From positions 138,421 through 202,420 of the forward strand of contig JXTB01000159.1 of the NCBI GenBank assembly GCA_002914805.1: a DNA stretch of 64,000 nucleotides, given 5' to 3'. The notes under the pieces were generated by a model. That model was not told the origin of the DNA. It did not search any database and was given only the letters and a program-made list of their open reading frames with translations. Shown here piece by piece: positions 48,845 through 60,805 of the stretch. The translations under genes and the position numbers were made by a program. Each line of letters begins with the position of its first letter. Positions within the stretch are counted from its first letter, which is position 1. This stretch comes from Parasponia andersonii. Taxonomy: Eukaryota; Streptophyta; Magnoliopsida; Rosales; Cannabaceae.

Positions 48845-50558
48845 TGTTGAGAAGTTAAGTTTTCAATCTTACTCACTCTTATTTTAAAGATAACAAACAT
48901 TTGGTTTAGTATTAATGATTTAACATAAGTATGTAGTGAAATGATATTAAAGTTCTACTTCAAGTTAATCAAGGAATCAAGCATGAAGGTGGATGTATAT
49001 GGATATATTAGAATCAAACTTGAAGATGAATAATCAAGATACAAGATCGTATTTAGATAGGGTACATTCATACTTAGTCTTGTATTTGATTTAGTTCATA
49101 GCACATAATTTTTTTTTGCATTGGCTCATACTTTTCAAAAGAGTTTTTAAACTATCTTAAGCTTAAAATAGTTATTTTATCATAGAATTTTGAAAATATA
49201 ATATAATGATCTCTTTGAATGGGAAAATATTCTTGAAAACATGATTTCTTAAGGTTAAAAAAGTTACAATATATTTGAAATCATGATTATTTGAAATAGA
49301 CTAAAAGAAGATTTTCTATTTGTAAATAAGAATGTGTTTTAGGATGAACACTTTATAAATTATTGTTAAATATCTTTGTGAAACTAAAACAAGTTTACAA
49401 TAGCTAAAATATTCTTTTTAAATTGATTTCTAATGTTTTTAAAGTGTTTAAAATAAGTTTAGAAGTCAGTTTTTGAAAAACGCCAAAAACTATTAAAATC
49501 TGAAAAATGCCAAAATCCTGTCAAAATCTGAAATATGACCATAACAGTGATTTGGTCGACCAAATTTAGTCGACTAATTTTTAGACCAGTGGCTAGAAAT
49601 GACCATTGTAGCTGAACTGATGTGTCAAACTCCAACGGTTATACTTTTGGTCGACTTACGTTAATTTTGGTCGACCAAACATTTGGCAGAAAGCTAATAA
49701 CAGCTATAAACGGCTAGTTTTCTTAGATATCTATATATAGAGCCTTATTTGATGTCATTTAATATAAGAGCATGAATTTAAATTGATATTCATCTACTCT
49801 CAAAGTGTCTTAGTCTATTTTCACATCAATTATACTTTCAAATCATATCGAGCCAATCTTAGAGCATTCATTGTGCATTGTTCTCAAATCTCCTAAGCCA
49901 AAATTGTATTAATTATTTTCTGAGGAGAATTTGTGAGTGAGTGTTCACTCTTATTTATTGAATAACCATTGAGTGTGAGGTAAGGTTACCACCAGATTCA
50001 TAAATAACCCGATTTAGGTGAGGTTACCACCGGAGTCATAAACAACCTGTGAGTTGGTGAGATTGGCACCATTGTTTAAATAATCCGTATAAGTGAGATT
50101 GTCCCCAGAGTCAAAATAATCCGAGGTTAGGCATGATAGAGCCGGAGTCAAGATTATTTTTAAGGCTAGAGTGTGCCTAAGAAGAATTCACTCCATTCGT
50201 AAAAGAGTCGGTCAAGCCCATAATCTTGATCCGATAGTGGAAAGCTCAAAGCAAGTTGCCGAGGGCTAGGGACGTAGGCAAACTGTCGTATTTTTCGAAC
50301 CTCGTAAAAATCGAGTTTGCACTTTCTCTATCCCTACACTCTTTACTTTATTGCAAACTATTTAATTGAGTGTTTAATATTTAGTGTGCTTAATATACTT
50401 GTTGTTATTGCTTTATGTTTGATATTATTGTTGATTTAGTTAAAAAGTTTTAAAATAGTGGTCTATAGTTTTGAATATTTGAAAAGTTTGTTAAAACGTT
50501 TTAAAACCTAATTCACCCCCCTCTTGAGTTGGCAATCTTGGGCTAACAATAGCTAACA
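48845..50558 (+). repeat. 3' LTR of the nested copia element
   Basis: 1714 bp, similar to the 5' LTR along its whole length with scattered substitutions and small indels. It ends at GCTAACA and is followed by gypsy LTR sequence. Confidence 0.92.
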
Positions 50559-51596
50559 CTCGTGGCATGCAAAATAGTGCTATTCACGAGCTATTTTCTC
50601 AATTTTTATGCTACTTTAGAAAATAATGGTATTTTCTATTAAAATTCATGTCCCAACCTCACTTAGTCCAAATTCGAAGTCAGAACTCAGTTTCGAGGTC
50701 TCGAACATTAAATGGGCTCAAAATCTAAAAATTATAAAAATACCACATTTAAAAATTTGCCACACTTTCATTTCGATAATTAATTAACGATCTCCCAGTT
50801 ACCATTTCAACACTTCAAAATCGTGAGATTTCATGTTTCAATCTCCTCTTTCACGTGGTAAAATTTTCTCGGGATAAATAACTCAATTTCAAAATAATTA
50901 TGAAAATACCTCAAAAATTTAACATTATAAAATTGCTACAGTAGTCAACTTCTCACCGGGGCCAAGTTAGAGGCCGAGAGTAGTTGTAAATGAAAGCTCA
51001 AGTCAAGACAAGTTCGACAACGGCGACGGCTAGTTGATTGGACGTCGGATAATTTTCCATTCCGATGGTAGTGACTTCGGATTGCTTTTTCTTCGGCGAG
51101 AGGTGGCAAAATGGGATAGCAGCACTAGGCGCTACTTCGTCAGTGTCTTCCGGTCAGGGCAGGCTAGTGCGTCGGGCTGCTCGGTGGCCGGAGGAGTTGC
51201 AAATGAACAATAACCGAGGGTGTGCTTAGGAGGGCCTTGGTGAAGAAGAAGAAGAATCTGGGGGATTTATTTGCAATTTTTGAAACTGTAGATAGTGGGA
51301 CATGTGGCATAATCTGGTTTGACCGAATTTTTTTTTTAAATTCCACTTTGGCCACAAATTTCAAAAAGATTCTTTCACTTTAATCCTTCCTTAATTACAC
51401 TTTGTCCCTGGTTTGTAATTTTTTTTCGCTTTTGCCCCAAATGCACCTAGACTTTATTTTGTCTAGGTTCAACACAAATAATTTAATTTAAAAATAATTT
51501 CAGATTTTTATTTAATTAATATGAAAATATCGAATTACCAAAATACCCTTGAATTAAAATTACTTAATTACCTTTATAAAAATTTAGGATTTTACA
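50559..51596 (-). repeat. Gypsy left LTR, inner part (right of nested insertion)
   Basis: Continuation of the gypsy LTR. The part from about 51048 to 51596 is repeated, with small differences, at about 52650-53164, including the GGCGAGAGGTG, GCTGCTCGGTGGCC and TTTTTGAAACTGTAGATAGT blocks. Confidence 0.85.
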
Positions 51597-51644
51597 TCCT
51601 CTCCCTCTTAAAAGAATTTCGTCTCGAAAGTCGAATACAAGGGG

Positions 51645-52145
51645 TCAAAGTACAACTTCAAATTGAAAATTAAACAGATGAAGATATGTTTCATACATTT
51701 CTGTTTCTAGCTCCCAAATATTCGTACTAGTTGTTCCTCATATGTTATATTTTGTTGTAATAGCACTTCCGCATACTGAATAGTATGTGATGGGTCAGAT
51801 ACATACTTTCTGAGCATCGAGACATGAATAATATTGTGTACTTGGCCTAATTGTGGTGGCAAATCCAAGTGATATACTACGAGCCCAATTCTAGAAGTAA
51901 TCTCAAATGGTCTAATAAATCTTGGAGCCAATTTGGCTTTAAGCTCTAATCTAGTGATCCCACGCTTTGGCGTCACTTTCAAGAATACTTGATCACCAAC
52001 TTTGAACTCAACTTCACGTCTCTTTGAGTCCGCATAGTTTTTCTGTCGACTTTGCATGACTTTAAGTCTTTGTCGAATCTTACTAATTTTTTCAGTAGTC
52101 TCTTCTATTAGTTCTGGCTCAAGAATAATACGCTTCTTTGCACTA
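51645..52145 (-). pseudogene. Ty3/gypsy pol C-terminal fragment (integrase end)
   Basis: The minus-strand frame reads SRQKNYADSKRREVEFKVGD, then HNIIHVSMLRKYVSDPSH and TYEEQLVRI, the usual sequence after the gypsy integrase core. Between this and the last motif (WELETEMYE-like, near 51690, in another frame) a short segment is lost, with a frameshift. Homology to the upstream integrase stops at about 52145. Confidence 0.9.
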
Positions 52146-52649
52146 ACTCAACACAAGATAGACGAGTTTAGAGGTCAAAATGTCAGTAAGAGTATAATGA
52201 CATAAGTCATTTACCATTCTTCATAATAAGCGAGTAATGACCATGTACACAAGACATTTCTAATCAAGCATAAGACTAGAATTACTATGAATGAAAATCT
52301 CCAACACAGAAGTACTTAGCACAACAAATGCCAAAAGGATCTTTACAGTTCATATATATAAAATGCAAGTATCCACATAACACTTATAGCCTAAAAACTT
52401 CCTAAGTCTTTTACCCAAGGTAATATCACAAGGTATTAACTCATACCATAATTAAACCCAGAGACTCTAAGTCTCTTTGCCCAATATAAGATTATAATAA
52501 TAATCCCAAATCATTAATCACTTCCAAAGACTCTCTAAGTCTTTGGTACAAAAGCTAGTCATATAGAAATGACTCAATACCCATTACGCAATTAAAATAG
52601 TTAACAACACTACAATGCCCCAGAAATAAGGCTTCAATAGAATAGGCTG
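52146..52649. other. Unassigned interior of the gypsy element
   Basis: AT-rich, non-coding, lying between the pol fragment and the right LTR fragment. It has a repeated phrase AGACTCTAAGTCTCTTTG / AGACTCTCTAAGTCTTTG near 52462 and 52527. It could be leader sequence or LTR not shared with the left copy. Confidence 0.5.
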
Positions 52650-53164
52650 TCTCTGTAGCGATTTTCTGTTATGGTGGCGACTAATTCAGATTGTTTTTTC
52701 TTTGGCGAGAGGTGACGAAATGAGACGGCAGCACTAGGCGCTGCTTCGTCGACGTCTTCTGGTAAGGGCAAGCTGGCGCGTCGAGCTGCTCGGTGGCCCG
52801 AGGAGTTGTGAATGAACAATAACTGGGGGTTTGCTTGGGAGGGCCTCGGTGAAGAAGAAGAGAAGAATCTGGGGAATTTATTTACAATTTTTGAAACTGT
52901 AGATAGTGAGACACGTGGCGTAATCTGGTTTGACCGAAAAAAGTTTCTAAAATTCTACTCTAGCCACAAATTTTTAAAAAAAGATTCACTTTAATCTCTC
53001 CTTAATTACATTTTTGTCTCAAATTTATAATTTCTTTTTTACTTTTGCTCTAGATTTTATTTTGTCTAAGTTTAACACTAATAATTTAATTTAAAAATAA
53101 TTTCAAATTTTTATTTAATTAATCTAAAAATATAGAATTACCAAATAAAATTTAGGATTTTACG
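52650..53164 (-). repeat. Gypsy right LTR fragment (5' LTR)
   Basis: About 515 bp matching 51048-51596 with small deletions. The outer end ATTTTACG corresponds to ATTTTACA in the left LTR and is followed by the target duplication GTTAA. Confidence 0.85.
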
Positions 53165-53169
53165 GTTAA

Positions 53170-55276
53170 TATCGAATCAAATCAGGCGGCCGGAATAAAA
53201 TTGAATGGGAGTCACGTATGTACTTTTGTGAGGGTTGAGGATAAGAACGAATTAGTATGAAGTGAGCTGGTTGAGGTGGGCCCCATGCACAGAGAGAGAG
53301 AGACCGACAAAGAGCATCTTTTTGATGTATAAACATATGGGTTTGCGTCGTGCGCAGGCCGATTCAATATATATAGCATGCCATGCCATCGATCCAAATG
53401 AGAGTCGTTTGTTTGAGTTTGAGTTTTAATTGGTTTTAAACAGTTACTTTGTATTTCCATATATTTAAATATATAGAGATATGTTATATATAAAAGCATA
53501 TATTAAGAGATTATATATATAGTTAGTAATGTAATGTAATATTGTAATGTGCAGGCAGCAGCAAACAGCAAAGTCTCCGGCGCTCGTGCAGTGGCGCTTT
53601 GTGCGTCTGTCAGCGCCACCCACGCGTCGTTTCAAGCTCTCACTCCCACGCTTTCGCTTTGGCCCACTCCCAAACACTCTGGATTAACATACATATCTTA
53701 TTATATATACATATGGCTTTTTTCCTCTTCGATCGCCTATTTCCAAGCTTATATTAGCTAAGCTCCACCAACCAACCGCCCTTTTTCACTACTACTACGT
53801 ACTACCACGACTACTTACTCCTTGTATGTAAATATATTGTAATATATATGTACACCCTCCTTAATTGTATGTCTTGTCTTTCATCACCGTCATTTCTCTC
53901 TGTCTCTCTAATGGTTGGCTTATAAGTTTAATGGCTATCTATATTATATATAATTATAGCTACCTAGATTTGCTCATATTTTAATACTTAAGTTACTAGT
54001 TTTTGTCATTTTGCGCCCAATAGATGTATAGATATGGTTAGTACGTACCGTTTGGTTTCTCAAATTTTGGGCGTTTCTTTTTCCTTTCCTTTTTACAGAT
54101 CAAGTACTACGTGTATATAATAGGGAGTTAGTAGCATCATGAAACCTAGCTAGAGCTAAACAAATTAATATGGAAATTAAACATATATTCAATATATCAT
54201 GTGCACAATAAATAATGTTTCAGCTATATATCTACCTAGACCTTGTTGTGTGTACTCATTCTAATGCTTTATTTATAATGTCATTTCATGTACAATGAAT
54301 GTCCAATTTATTGAAAATATTACACCCAGAAGAACTTCATTACTCGAGTCGGGTCACAAAAGGAAAAGATCTTTGTGACAAATGGAAGTACAACATTTTC
54401 TATATGTTATGTTCATAAATCCTGAAGTTATCAAGTTTGAAACTATACTTATAATAAGTTTGCTACATATTAGGTTTTTATCAGGGTGCAGGGCTAAGGA
54501 ACCCATCAAGGGTCATTTTACAATTGACAAGCCCCGACCCCGAAAAAGAGAAACGGTATTATGAGATGATGTACTTAACCAAACTACCCTAATATAGCAA
54601 TGAAAGCATGCAATTATCATTTTGTTGATTTCCATTGTACAAGTTGTTAGAAACGATCTCTAACTCTAAGCGTCTGATTTTTGTTCATATAACTAAGGTC
54701 ATTGCACCAATACCGCGAGTGAACCAACGCACGTACAATACTTTTCATTAGTGCGAATTTGATCTCCTACTGTTTACCAACACTTTCTCGCACGATCCTA
54801 TTAGACAACTTGTGTTCTTTTAGACAAGTAATTTTATAGATCGAGGACTTTTAAGTACTTATAGTAACCAAGAAAGAAGAATTTTTATAGGAGCTTATTA
54901 GTTAATACATATAGATTTGGGATGTTACGTTCAAGCTATGAGTAGTGGTCCGGGGGTTTTGATCCTTAATTTGTTGTATTATTTACAAATTAATAGGTTT
55001 GTTTAATTTTGATGTTTACCTTAATTTAGACCAAACGGCAGAACAAAGTACCCCAAAGTAAGTTAGTTAAGACATTATTAATCAAAGCAAAGTCAGTAGT
55101 CCAATTGCAATCCAAGAAAGCTGAAGTTGATTTGAATTCGACCCGAAGAAAGCGGGGGAAGAGACACGTGTCATGCTTTTTAAAGCAAGTGGACCTCAAC
55201 GGTAAGGTTTAAACTTTTAGAGATAAAGATAGAGTTTTTGCAGACCTAGTGGTGCATGTGGGTCTTGGAAAACTGA

Positions 55277-55322
<46 letters not shown>

Positions 55323-56400
55323 TGCATTACAGTCCAAATTATAATGTCAGCCATGTTAAACTTCGTTTAATTACCTAAATGCCACTAATTGATAATTTCA
55401 TAGTCATGGATCGATATGTTCTTATTCAATTGATCAAAGAACCAGTAGTAAAGATTTTAATTCTCCAATATATAGGTTAATTAACAACATGATCATTTAA
55501 TGATTTTGTTTGTACGTACATGTTATTTTAAAAAAAAAAAGAATAATTTAGTTCGTTAAATATATGAAACTCTTTTTTTAAATTGAAAAAAAAAAAAGCT
55601 TAAGTGTCTGGGGGAGACACTGGAATTAAGAAAGTTAAATAGTTAAGAGGAATACTTGGTCGCACAACAGCTGACATCTGGCGAGTTATCTCAAACTTAT
55701 TGATCGTGAACTTGAACTAGTATGTAGGGTTTCAGTTCATGGGATGCTGAATCTAGTTTAACACTGGGACAATATTTATTTGATTTTATTTATTAGAACG
55801 TTGCAATTTATTAAATAGAGATTCTAGTCCAGCATTTTAATTAAATGGAAGAAACACAGAATTGGATTGATTGATGAACAAGTTGTAAAATAATGAAATC
55901 TAGGAAGAATCGCCCAAGGGTAAAGAATCAATGAACATTAATATACATACATATGACAAACAATCATGAGTTCATAAATCTATTACACCGTACCACTAAA
56001 ACATCTCATATAAAATACATATGTACTTAATTCTCTTCTTTTCTTTCTTACTTTAGACTAGGGTAGTAATAATTAACTTATACACTAAGATATAACATAA
56101 ATACCATGGCTTAATTAGGATCCCTTAGAGCTAAAAAATATATGTACAGATATTGAATTGAGGAAGAAGAGGAAGAAAGAAGCAGCCGAAGACGAAAGAA
56201 AGGCTAATAATTGGCTGATAAGAGGAGTAGAGAGAACAATGAAAACGAAGGTTGAATTTGGAGACAAATCAATAAATATACACAATATAGCTACTTAGGA
56301 ATATGTGGACTTTTAAAATTATTTGAAGTAAAATATTAATTAATATAGGCATATATTAAATTAAGAGAGAAGGGGGAGAGAGAGAGAGGTAGGGACCCAT
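53170..56400. other. Intergenic DNA upstream of the AHL gene
   Basis: No gene recognised. Less AT-rich patches near 53170-53400 and 53555-53690 carry short frames on both strands with no family match. A (CT)n run lies at about 55282-55318, and poly-A patches near 55531 and 55587. Distal regulatory DNA of the AHL gene may lie here. Confidence 0.6.
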
Positions 56401-57043
56401 CCACCGCCCATAAGCACGCAGTCCTACCGAAACAAAACCCATCCCCGATCTATTTTTTCTCAATCTAACCCTAACCCAACACTTAACAGCAGCTAGCTAG
56501 GATAACCACCGCAAGAAGAAGAAGCCGGAGAAGAGAAAGTTAAAAAAGCCTAAACCCCCAAATCGTCTTCGATCTCCTCTCACGAATCTTCAACAACAAA
56601 ACACCACCCAAATTAAGAAGGCCAAAGACGAAGAATAGAAGAAGATCATAATCAAGAAGAAGAAGAAGAAGAAGGAGAAGCAGAAGAAGAAGATGATGAA
56701 GGTGATCATCAATTCAGCACATCAGAATTCGGTGTGTAACTCCAAAATCCGCTAAGCCAGTATTTTCCCTTTATCTTTCTCATCACCAAAGCCCAATTAT
56801 CTAGTACTACATGATCTAGTAGCCAAAAAGAGGGCCACCGGAAAAAAATTAGCAAGCTCTCTTAGTTAGTTTACACCCTTCTAGAGCTTCCAAAAACTCG
56901 AATTATTATTATCTCATCTCTGGATTTGAGTACACTATAACCCTTTTTAGCTCTCCCTATATTTCTCTTGATATTGGTCTCTAATTATACTTCTCTATAG
57001 CTAGGTTTAATATTAGAGAGAGAGAGAACTTGTTAGGTCTTTA

Positions 57044-57077
<34 letters not shown>
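56401..57077 (+). promoter_or_regulatory. Probable promoter and 5' leader of the AHL gene
   Basis: Contains a telo-box-like AACCCTAACCC near 56467-56477, GAA/AAG-rich tracts at about 56510-56695, and a possible upstream open frame of 20 codons (56693-56755, starting ATGATGAAGGTG). An (AT)15 run at 57047-57076 ends one base before the start codon. The start context has A at -3 and G at +4, which is favourable. The transcription start is not determined. Confidence 0.5.
57047..57076 (+). repeat. (AT)15 microsatellite abutting the AHL start codon
   Basis: A pure dinucleotide run separated from the ATG at 57078 by one base. It must be in the 5' leader if translation starts there. Confidence 0.95.
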
Positions 57078-57079
<2 letters not shown>

Positions 57080-58031
57080 GGATGCCCATTCTCTTCCACC
57101 TCCTTTCCACACAAGAGACTTCCACTTCCATCAACAACAATTCCAACAACAACAACAACAACATAACTCCGAAGACGAACAAACCGGGAGCAGCATCAAC
57201 AATCTCACCAAAGCACCGAAGAGGGATCGCGGCGGCGACGACGACGATGGCAGCGGCGGGGACCACTCGGGTGGCAAAGACCTAGTCTCCGGCTCGGGCG
57301 ACGACCAGGACAAGATGATGTCGAGGCGGCCGAGGGGGAGGCCCGCCGGATCCAAGAACAAGCCAAAGCCCCCCATCATCATCACCCGCGACAGCGCCAA
57401 CGCCCTGCGCACCCACGTCATGGAGATCGCCGACGGCTGCGACATCGTCGAGAGCGTCGCCACCTTCGCCCGCCGCCGCCAGCGCGGCGTCTGCATCATG
57501 AGCGGGACGGGGACCGTCACCAACGTCACCCTCCGCCAGCCGGCCTCCCCGGGCGCCATCGTCACCCTGCACGGCCGCTTCGAGATCCTGTCTCTCGCCG
57601 GGAGCTTCCTGCCGCCGCCCGCGCCGCCGGCGGCGACGGGCCTGACGATCTACCTGGCGGGCGGGCAGGGCCAAGTCGTGGGGGGGAGCGTGGTGGGGAC
57701 TCTGGTCGCCTCGGGGCCGGTGGTCGTGATGGCGGCTTCGTTCAGCAACGCCGCGTACGAGCGGCTGCCGCTGGAGGAAGACGAGGGGCAGATGGCAATG
57801 CAAGGCGGCGGCGGCAGCAGCGGAGGAGGGGGGAGTATGGGTTCTCCTACTGGCGGGGTTGGACATCAAGCGCCGAGCCAGCAGCAACAACAACTAATGG
57901 CGGCGGCAGCGGCGGCGGAGCAGGGGAACTCGAGTGGGCCCGGTCTCTTCCATGGGCTGCCTCCTAATCTACTCAACTCCATTCAGATGCCATCTGAGGC
58001 TTATTGGGCAACTGGTCGACCACCCTTTTAA
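57078..58031 (+). CDS. AT-hook motif nuclear-localized protein, clade A (AHL22/24-like)
   Basis: Intronless frame of 317 aa. Order: His/Gln-rich N-terminus (residues 1-30), acidic Gly/Asp stretch (50-79), one type I AT-hook [17 protein letters not shown] (83-99; core RGRP at 86-89), a PPC/DUF296 domain (about 105-228) with GRFEIL at 166-171 and [15 protein letters not shown], then a Gly/Ser-rich and Gln/Ala-rich tail ending ATGRPPF. The single AT-hook and GRFEIL place it in clade A. These proteins bind the minor groove of AT-rich DNA in the nucleus, form trimers through the PPC domain and restrain growth or flowering genes. The N-terminus ([11 protein letters not shown]) and the tail resemble Arabidopsis AHL22. 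The coding part is much richer in G and C at third positions than the other genes here. Confidence 0.95.
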
Positions 58032-58495
58032 TTATTATCATCATCAATCATCTTCTTCTTTCTTACATACCAAGATCAAGTCACCAACGATATATATAGA
58101 TATATATATACATGTATATGTAGCTATATTATGTGTAGCTGCATATATATATATATATGTGTATGTATTTATATAGAGAGGAATTTGGGTTTGTCGAGGG
58201 AACAAGCGAGCGAGCTTAATATTTCATGATCAGGTTTTTTTTATCTTTTTTTTTTTTTTTTTNNNNNNNNNNNNNNNNNNNNNNNNNNNNNNNNNNNNNN
58301 NNNNNNTCTTTTTTTTGTTTTTTTTTTTTTTCCATTTTGGGGTTAAGTAGTTTCGTTTTCTCATTTTGATGATAAGTTTCACATGTTGATTGAAGGACTT
58401 TGTATATTTCATGGTGAATTTATGTTGAGTTAGATTGAGATAATTCTCTCTGAAGATTTTTCTGTTATTTAATTAGATTGTTCTAATGGTTTGTG

Positions 58496-58535
<40 letters not shown>

Positions 58536-58946
58536 TACACGTCCCATTTTAAGAGATGATCATCAGGTAGAGTAAGAACCATGTCTAATTATTATTTTCT
58601 TAATTAGCTTAAGTTTATTCTAGCTAATTACTTAATTGCTTAAATAGTTATTACTACCAATGTTTGCTTCCTTCGATGATATATATACGTATGTTATATA
58701 TTTAAATACATGCAAAACTGTTCCATATATGTTTGTAAGGGCTGAGAAACTTAATGTAGATACATATGATCAATCCCTTCCATGTATATAGAATTCACTA
58801 GCTCTTTGTATAATTTTATGGAAGAACGGAGTTATTTATTTATTTTGCTAGAAGGAAGAACGGAGTTAATGCCATGCATTGCCATCACCTATATCATCTT
58901 GATATTTTATGTCATTACCATGTGTTAGGATACCATAATTAAGTTT

Positions 58947-58983
<37 letters not shown>

Positions 58984-59338
58984 CGTAGAATTGCAATTAT
59001 CGTAAGTTCCTTTTCAAAATTTTAGTGTCCCAATTCTAATCAGTGAATTGATGACAAATTATCTGAACTTTAAACAATATATCTAATTTGTCTGATCACT
59101 TAAATTTTTAATATGACAAAGGATTTGAATTAAATTATTAAGTATGCATAATATAGCGTCGGAGAATATTAATTAATGTTGTAGGAGTACTTATTAGAGT
59201 AACTAATGAGTACATGGAAGCTCATAACTGAAGTATATAGGAGAGAAAAGCAAAGAGGTATGGGCTGATTAGAGTTTCCATGAATATGAGTTGTGCAATA
59301 ATAAGAGAAGAAAGAAGAGAGATCTTTGAATTACGTGA

Positions 59339-59373
<35 letters not shown>

Positions 59374-60805
59374 TGAGTAAGAGAGTGTAAGTTTTAGGAT
59401 ATGGAGACATGAAAATATTTGGGTACTGTTATACACGTGCACTGCTCTGATGAAAGCTCCTTTACGAGGCAAGCAATATGTTCCATTAAAAGCCCACAGC
59501 ATTATGCATAATGTGCCTGCCTTAGTTTCGATCTCATGTAGTCATGACTCATGAGATAGAGAGCTGCTTTTAAAGTAAGATGAAGACCCCTATCTTTAGA
59601 TCTTGGGTTCAGAGAATCAAGCTATTGGGCAGCTGTACCTGGAACTCTAAGTCCCACTTACACCAATTGGTTGCTTTTTCCTAAGCCATGTAGAACCTTA
59701 TAGACATCATCAACCTATCCATTCTTGGATTCGCTCCTATATGTTTCTTCCTTTTATTATTTTTGCTTTTTATCCATTCCCCATCTCAAATATTTTCCTT
59801 CGTTGCTTTTTTTTTTTCGATGGTCAACTGACCATAAATACAAATTTTCTAGTACAAATATACATTATTTGTACAGTATTTATCATTGTGTGTGAGACAA
59901 TATTATAAATTAGTACGTAGCAAAAGAGTGAAACTAACTAATTTGGTACCAATAATATTGTTTCTTGACATTGTTATTGTATTCCCACATTGATAATAAT
60001 TGTTTCACCAATTAATAACAAACAAATTCTTTTAAAATTCAAATTATCATTCTTGAAACCTAATTTATTGTATAAGAGTTAATACTAAAATCAATGATTA
60101 TTCTATTATACATTGTCATTATTCAATATCATGATCTTTTGGCAATTGCTGTTTGTTTATAATTATTACTATTAATCATTGATGGGTATACAATAATGTA
60201 TTAGTACAGATTAATTAATTATTATATGGGATGAAAAGAGTTTCTTTACGCGTACAACTAATCTTTACAGATATAGTGCTATAAACACACATATAGATGG
60301 ACATACACATATTTTGCCTAGTTGTGGTCTTTGGAATAACAAAGAGACCAAACAAAACCTATATTACTTTTTGCATTGTATATATAATATATGAGACTAC
60401 GAAGGCTACCAAAAAACCAAAACCAATAGATCATAAACTACAGAAAAAAATAATAACACAATCTTGTGTGGAATGATGAAAGAAACTTTGTAAGAGATAC
60501 AAGAAAACTTCCTCTCTTTTTTTTCCTATTTATTTATTTTTTAACAAATAAATATACAAACTGTATAGAAGCTACAATGATATTGGCTGAGGTCACACCG
60601 AGTTGAAAATACACATGAAAATTATAATATAACCAACAAATCCGGTTTCGTGTGTTAATCAAACTACATTATCACTATGAACTAAAATGGACCAGCTGAA
60701 GACCACAGCAGGAGCTACAACTTATGCTGGCAGTGTTGCACAAATCCTGTTTGTTTTACTAAAAAACCAAACCTTCAGTTAGACAGCAAGTATATGCCAC
60801 ACTTG
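58032..60805. other. Intergenic DNA between AHL and ARK genes
   Basis: Starts with the AHL 3' UTR. (AT)n runs lie at about 58499-58526, 58951-58981 and 59340-59374. It contains an assembly gap. The frames at 59222-59502 cross (TA)n repeats and are not credible. The last few hundred bases before 60806 should be the ARK 3' UTR. Confidence 0.65.
58263..58306. other. Assembly gap (44 N)
   Basis: N run bounded on both sides by poly-T. The true length is unknown. It lies about 230 bases after the AHL stop codon, in the probable 3' UTR. A single N also occurs at 63773 within an ARK intron. Confidence 0.99.

Larger units (their letters stand above)
43608..50558 (+). mobile_element. Nested Ty1/copia element, gag retained, most of pol deleted
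   Basis: Two LTRs of about 1.7 kb (43608-45307 and 48845-50558), both TGTTGAGAA...GCTAACA, flank a 3.5-kb interior. A primer-binding site TGGTATCAGAGC lies at 45310-45321 and a purine-rich tract AAAAAGGAGGAGAT before 48845. Putative target duplications are CCCAT (43603-43607) and CTCGT (50559-50563), which agree at three of five bases and fit an original CCCGT after two transitions. The interior has gag and a trace of protease, a remnant resembling the linker between integrase and reverse transcriptase (near 47050-47190), then non-coding DNA. Long LTRs and the gag style suggest the SIRE/Maximus lineage. Confidence 0.88.
42062..53164 (-). mobile_element. Ty3/gypsy LTR retrotransposon, internally deleted, carrying a nested copia element
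   Basis: Flanked by the perfect 5-bp duplication GTTAA (42057-42061 and 53165-53169). The left LTR runs 42062-51596, interrupted by a nested copia element at 43608-50558. On the minus strand it begins TGTAAAATCCTAAATTTT at 51596 and ends TTTTCGATCGTGACA at 42062. A polypurine tract (AAGAGGGAGAGGA) adjoins it at about 51597-51609. Only the C-terminal end of pol survives (about 51645-52145). The right LTR is a fragment, about 52650-53164, whose terminal base has changed (CG where CA is expected). Gag, protease, reverse transcriptase and most of integrase are gone. Confidence 0.88.

Noticed and set aside
57131..57893. Long minus-strand frames opposite the AHL gene
   Set aside because: Antisense shadows caused by the GC-rich codon usage of the AHL gene.
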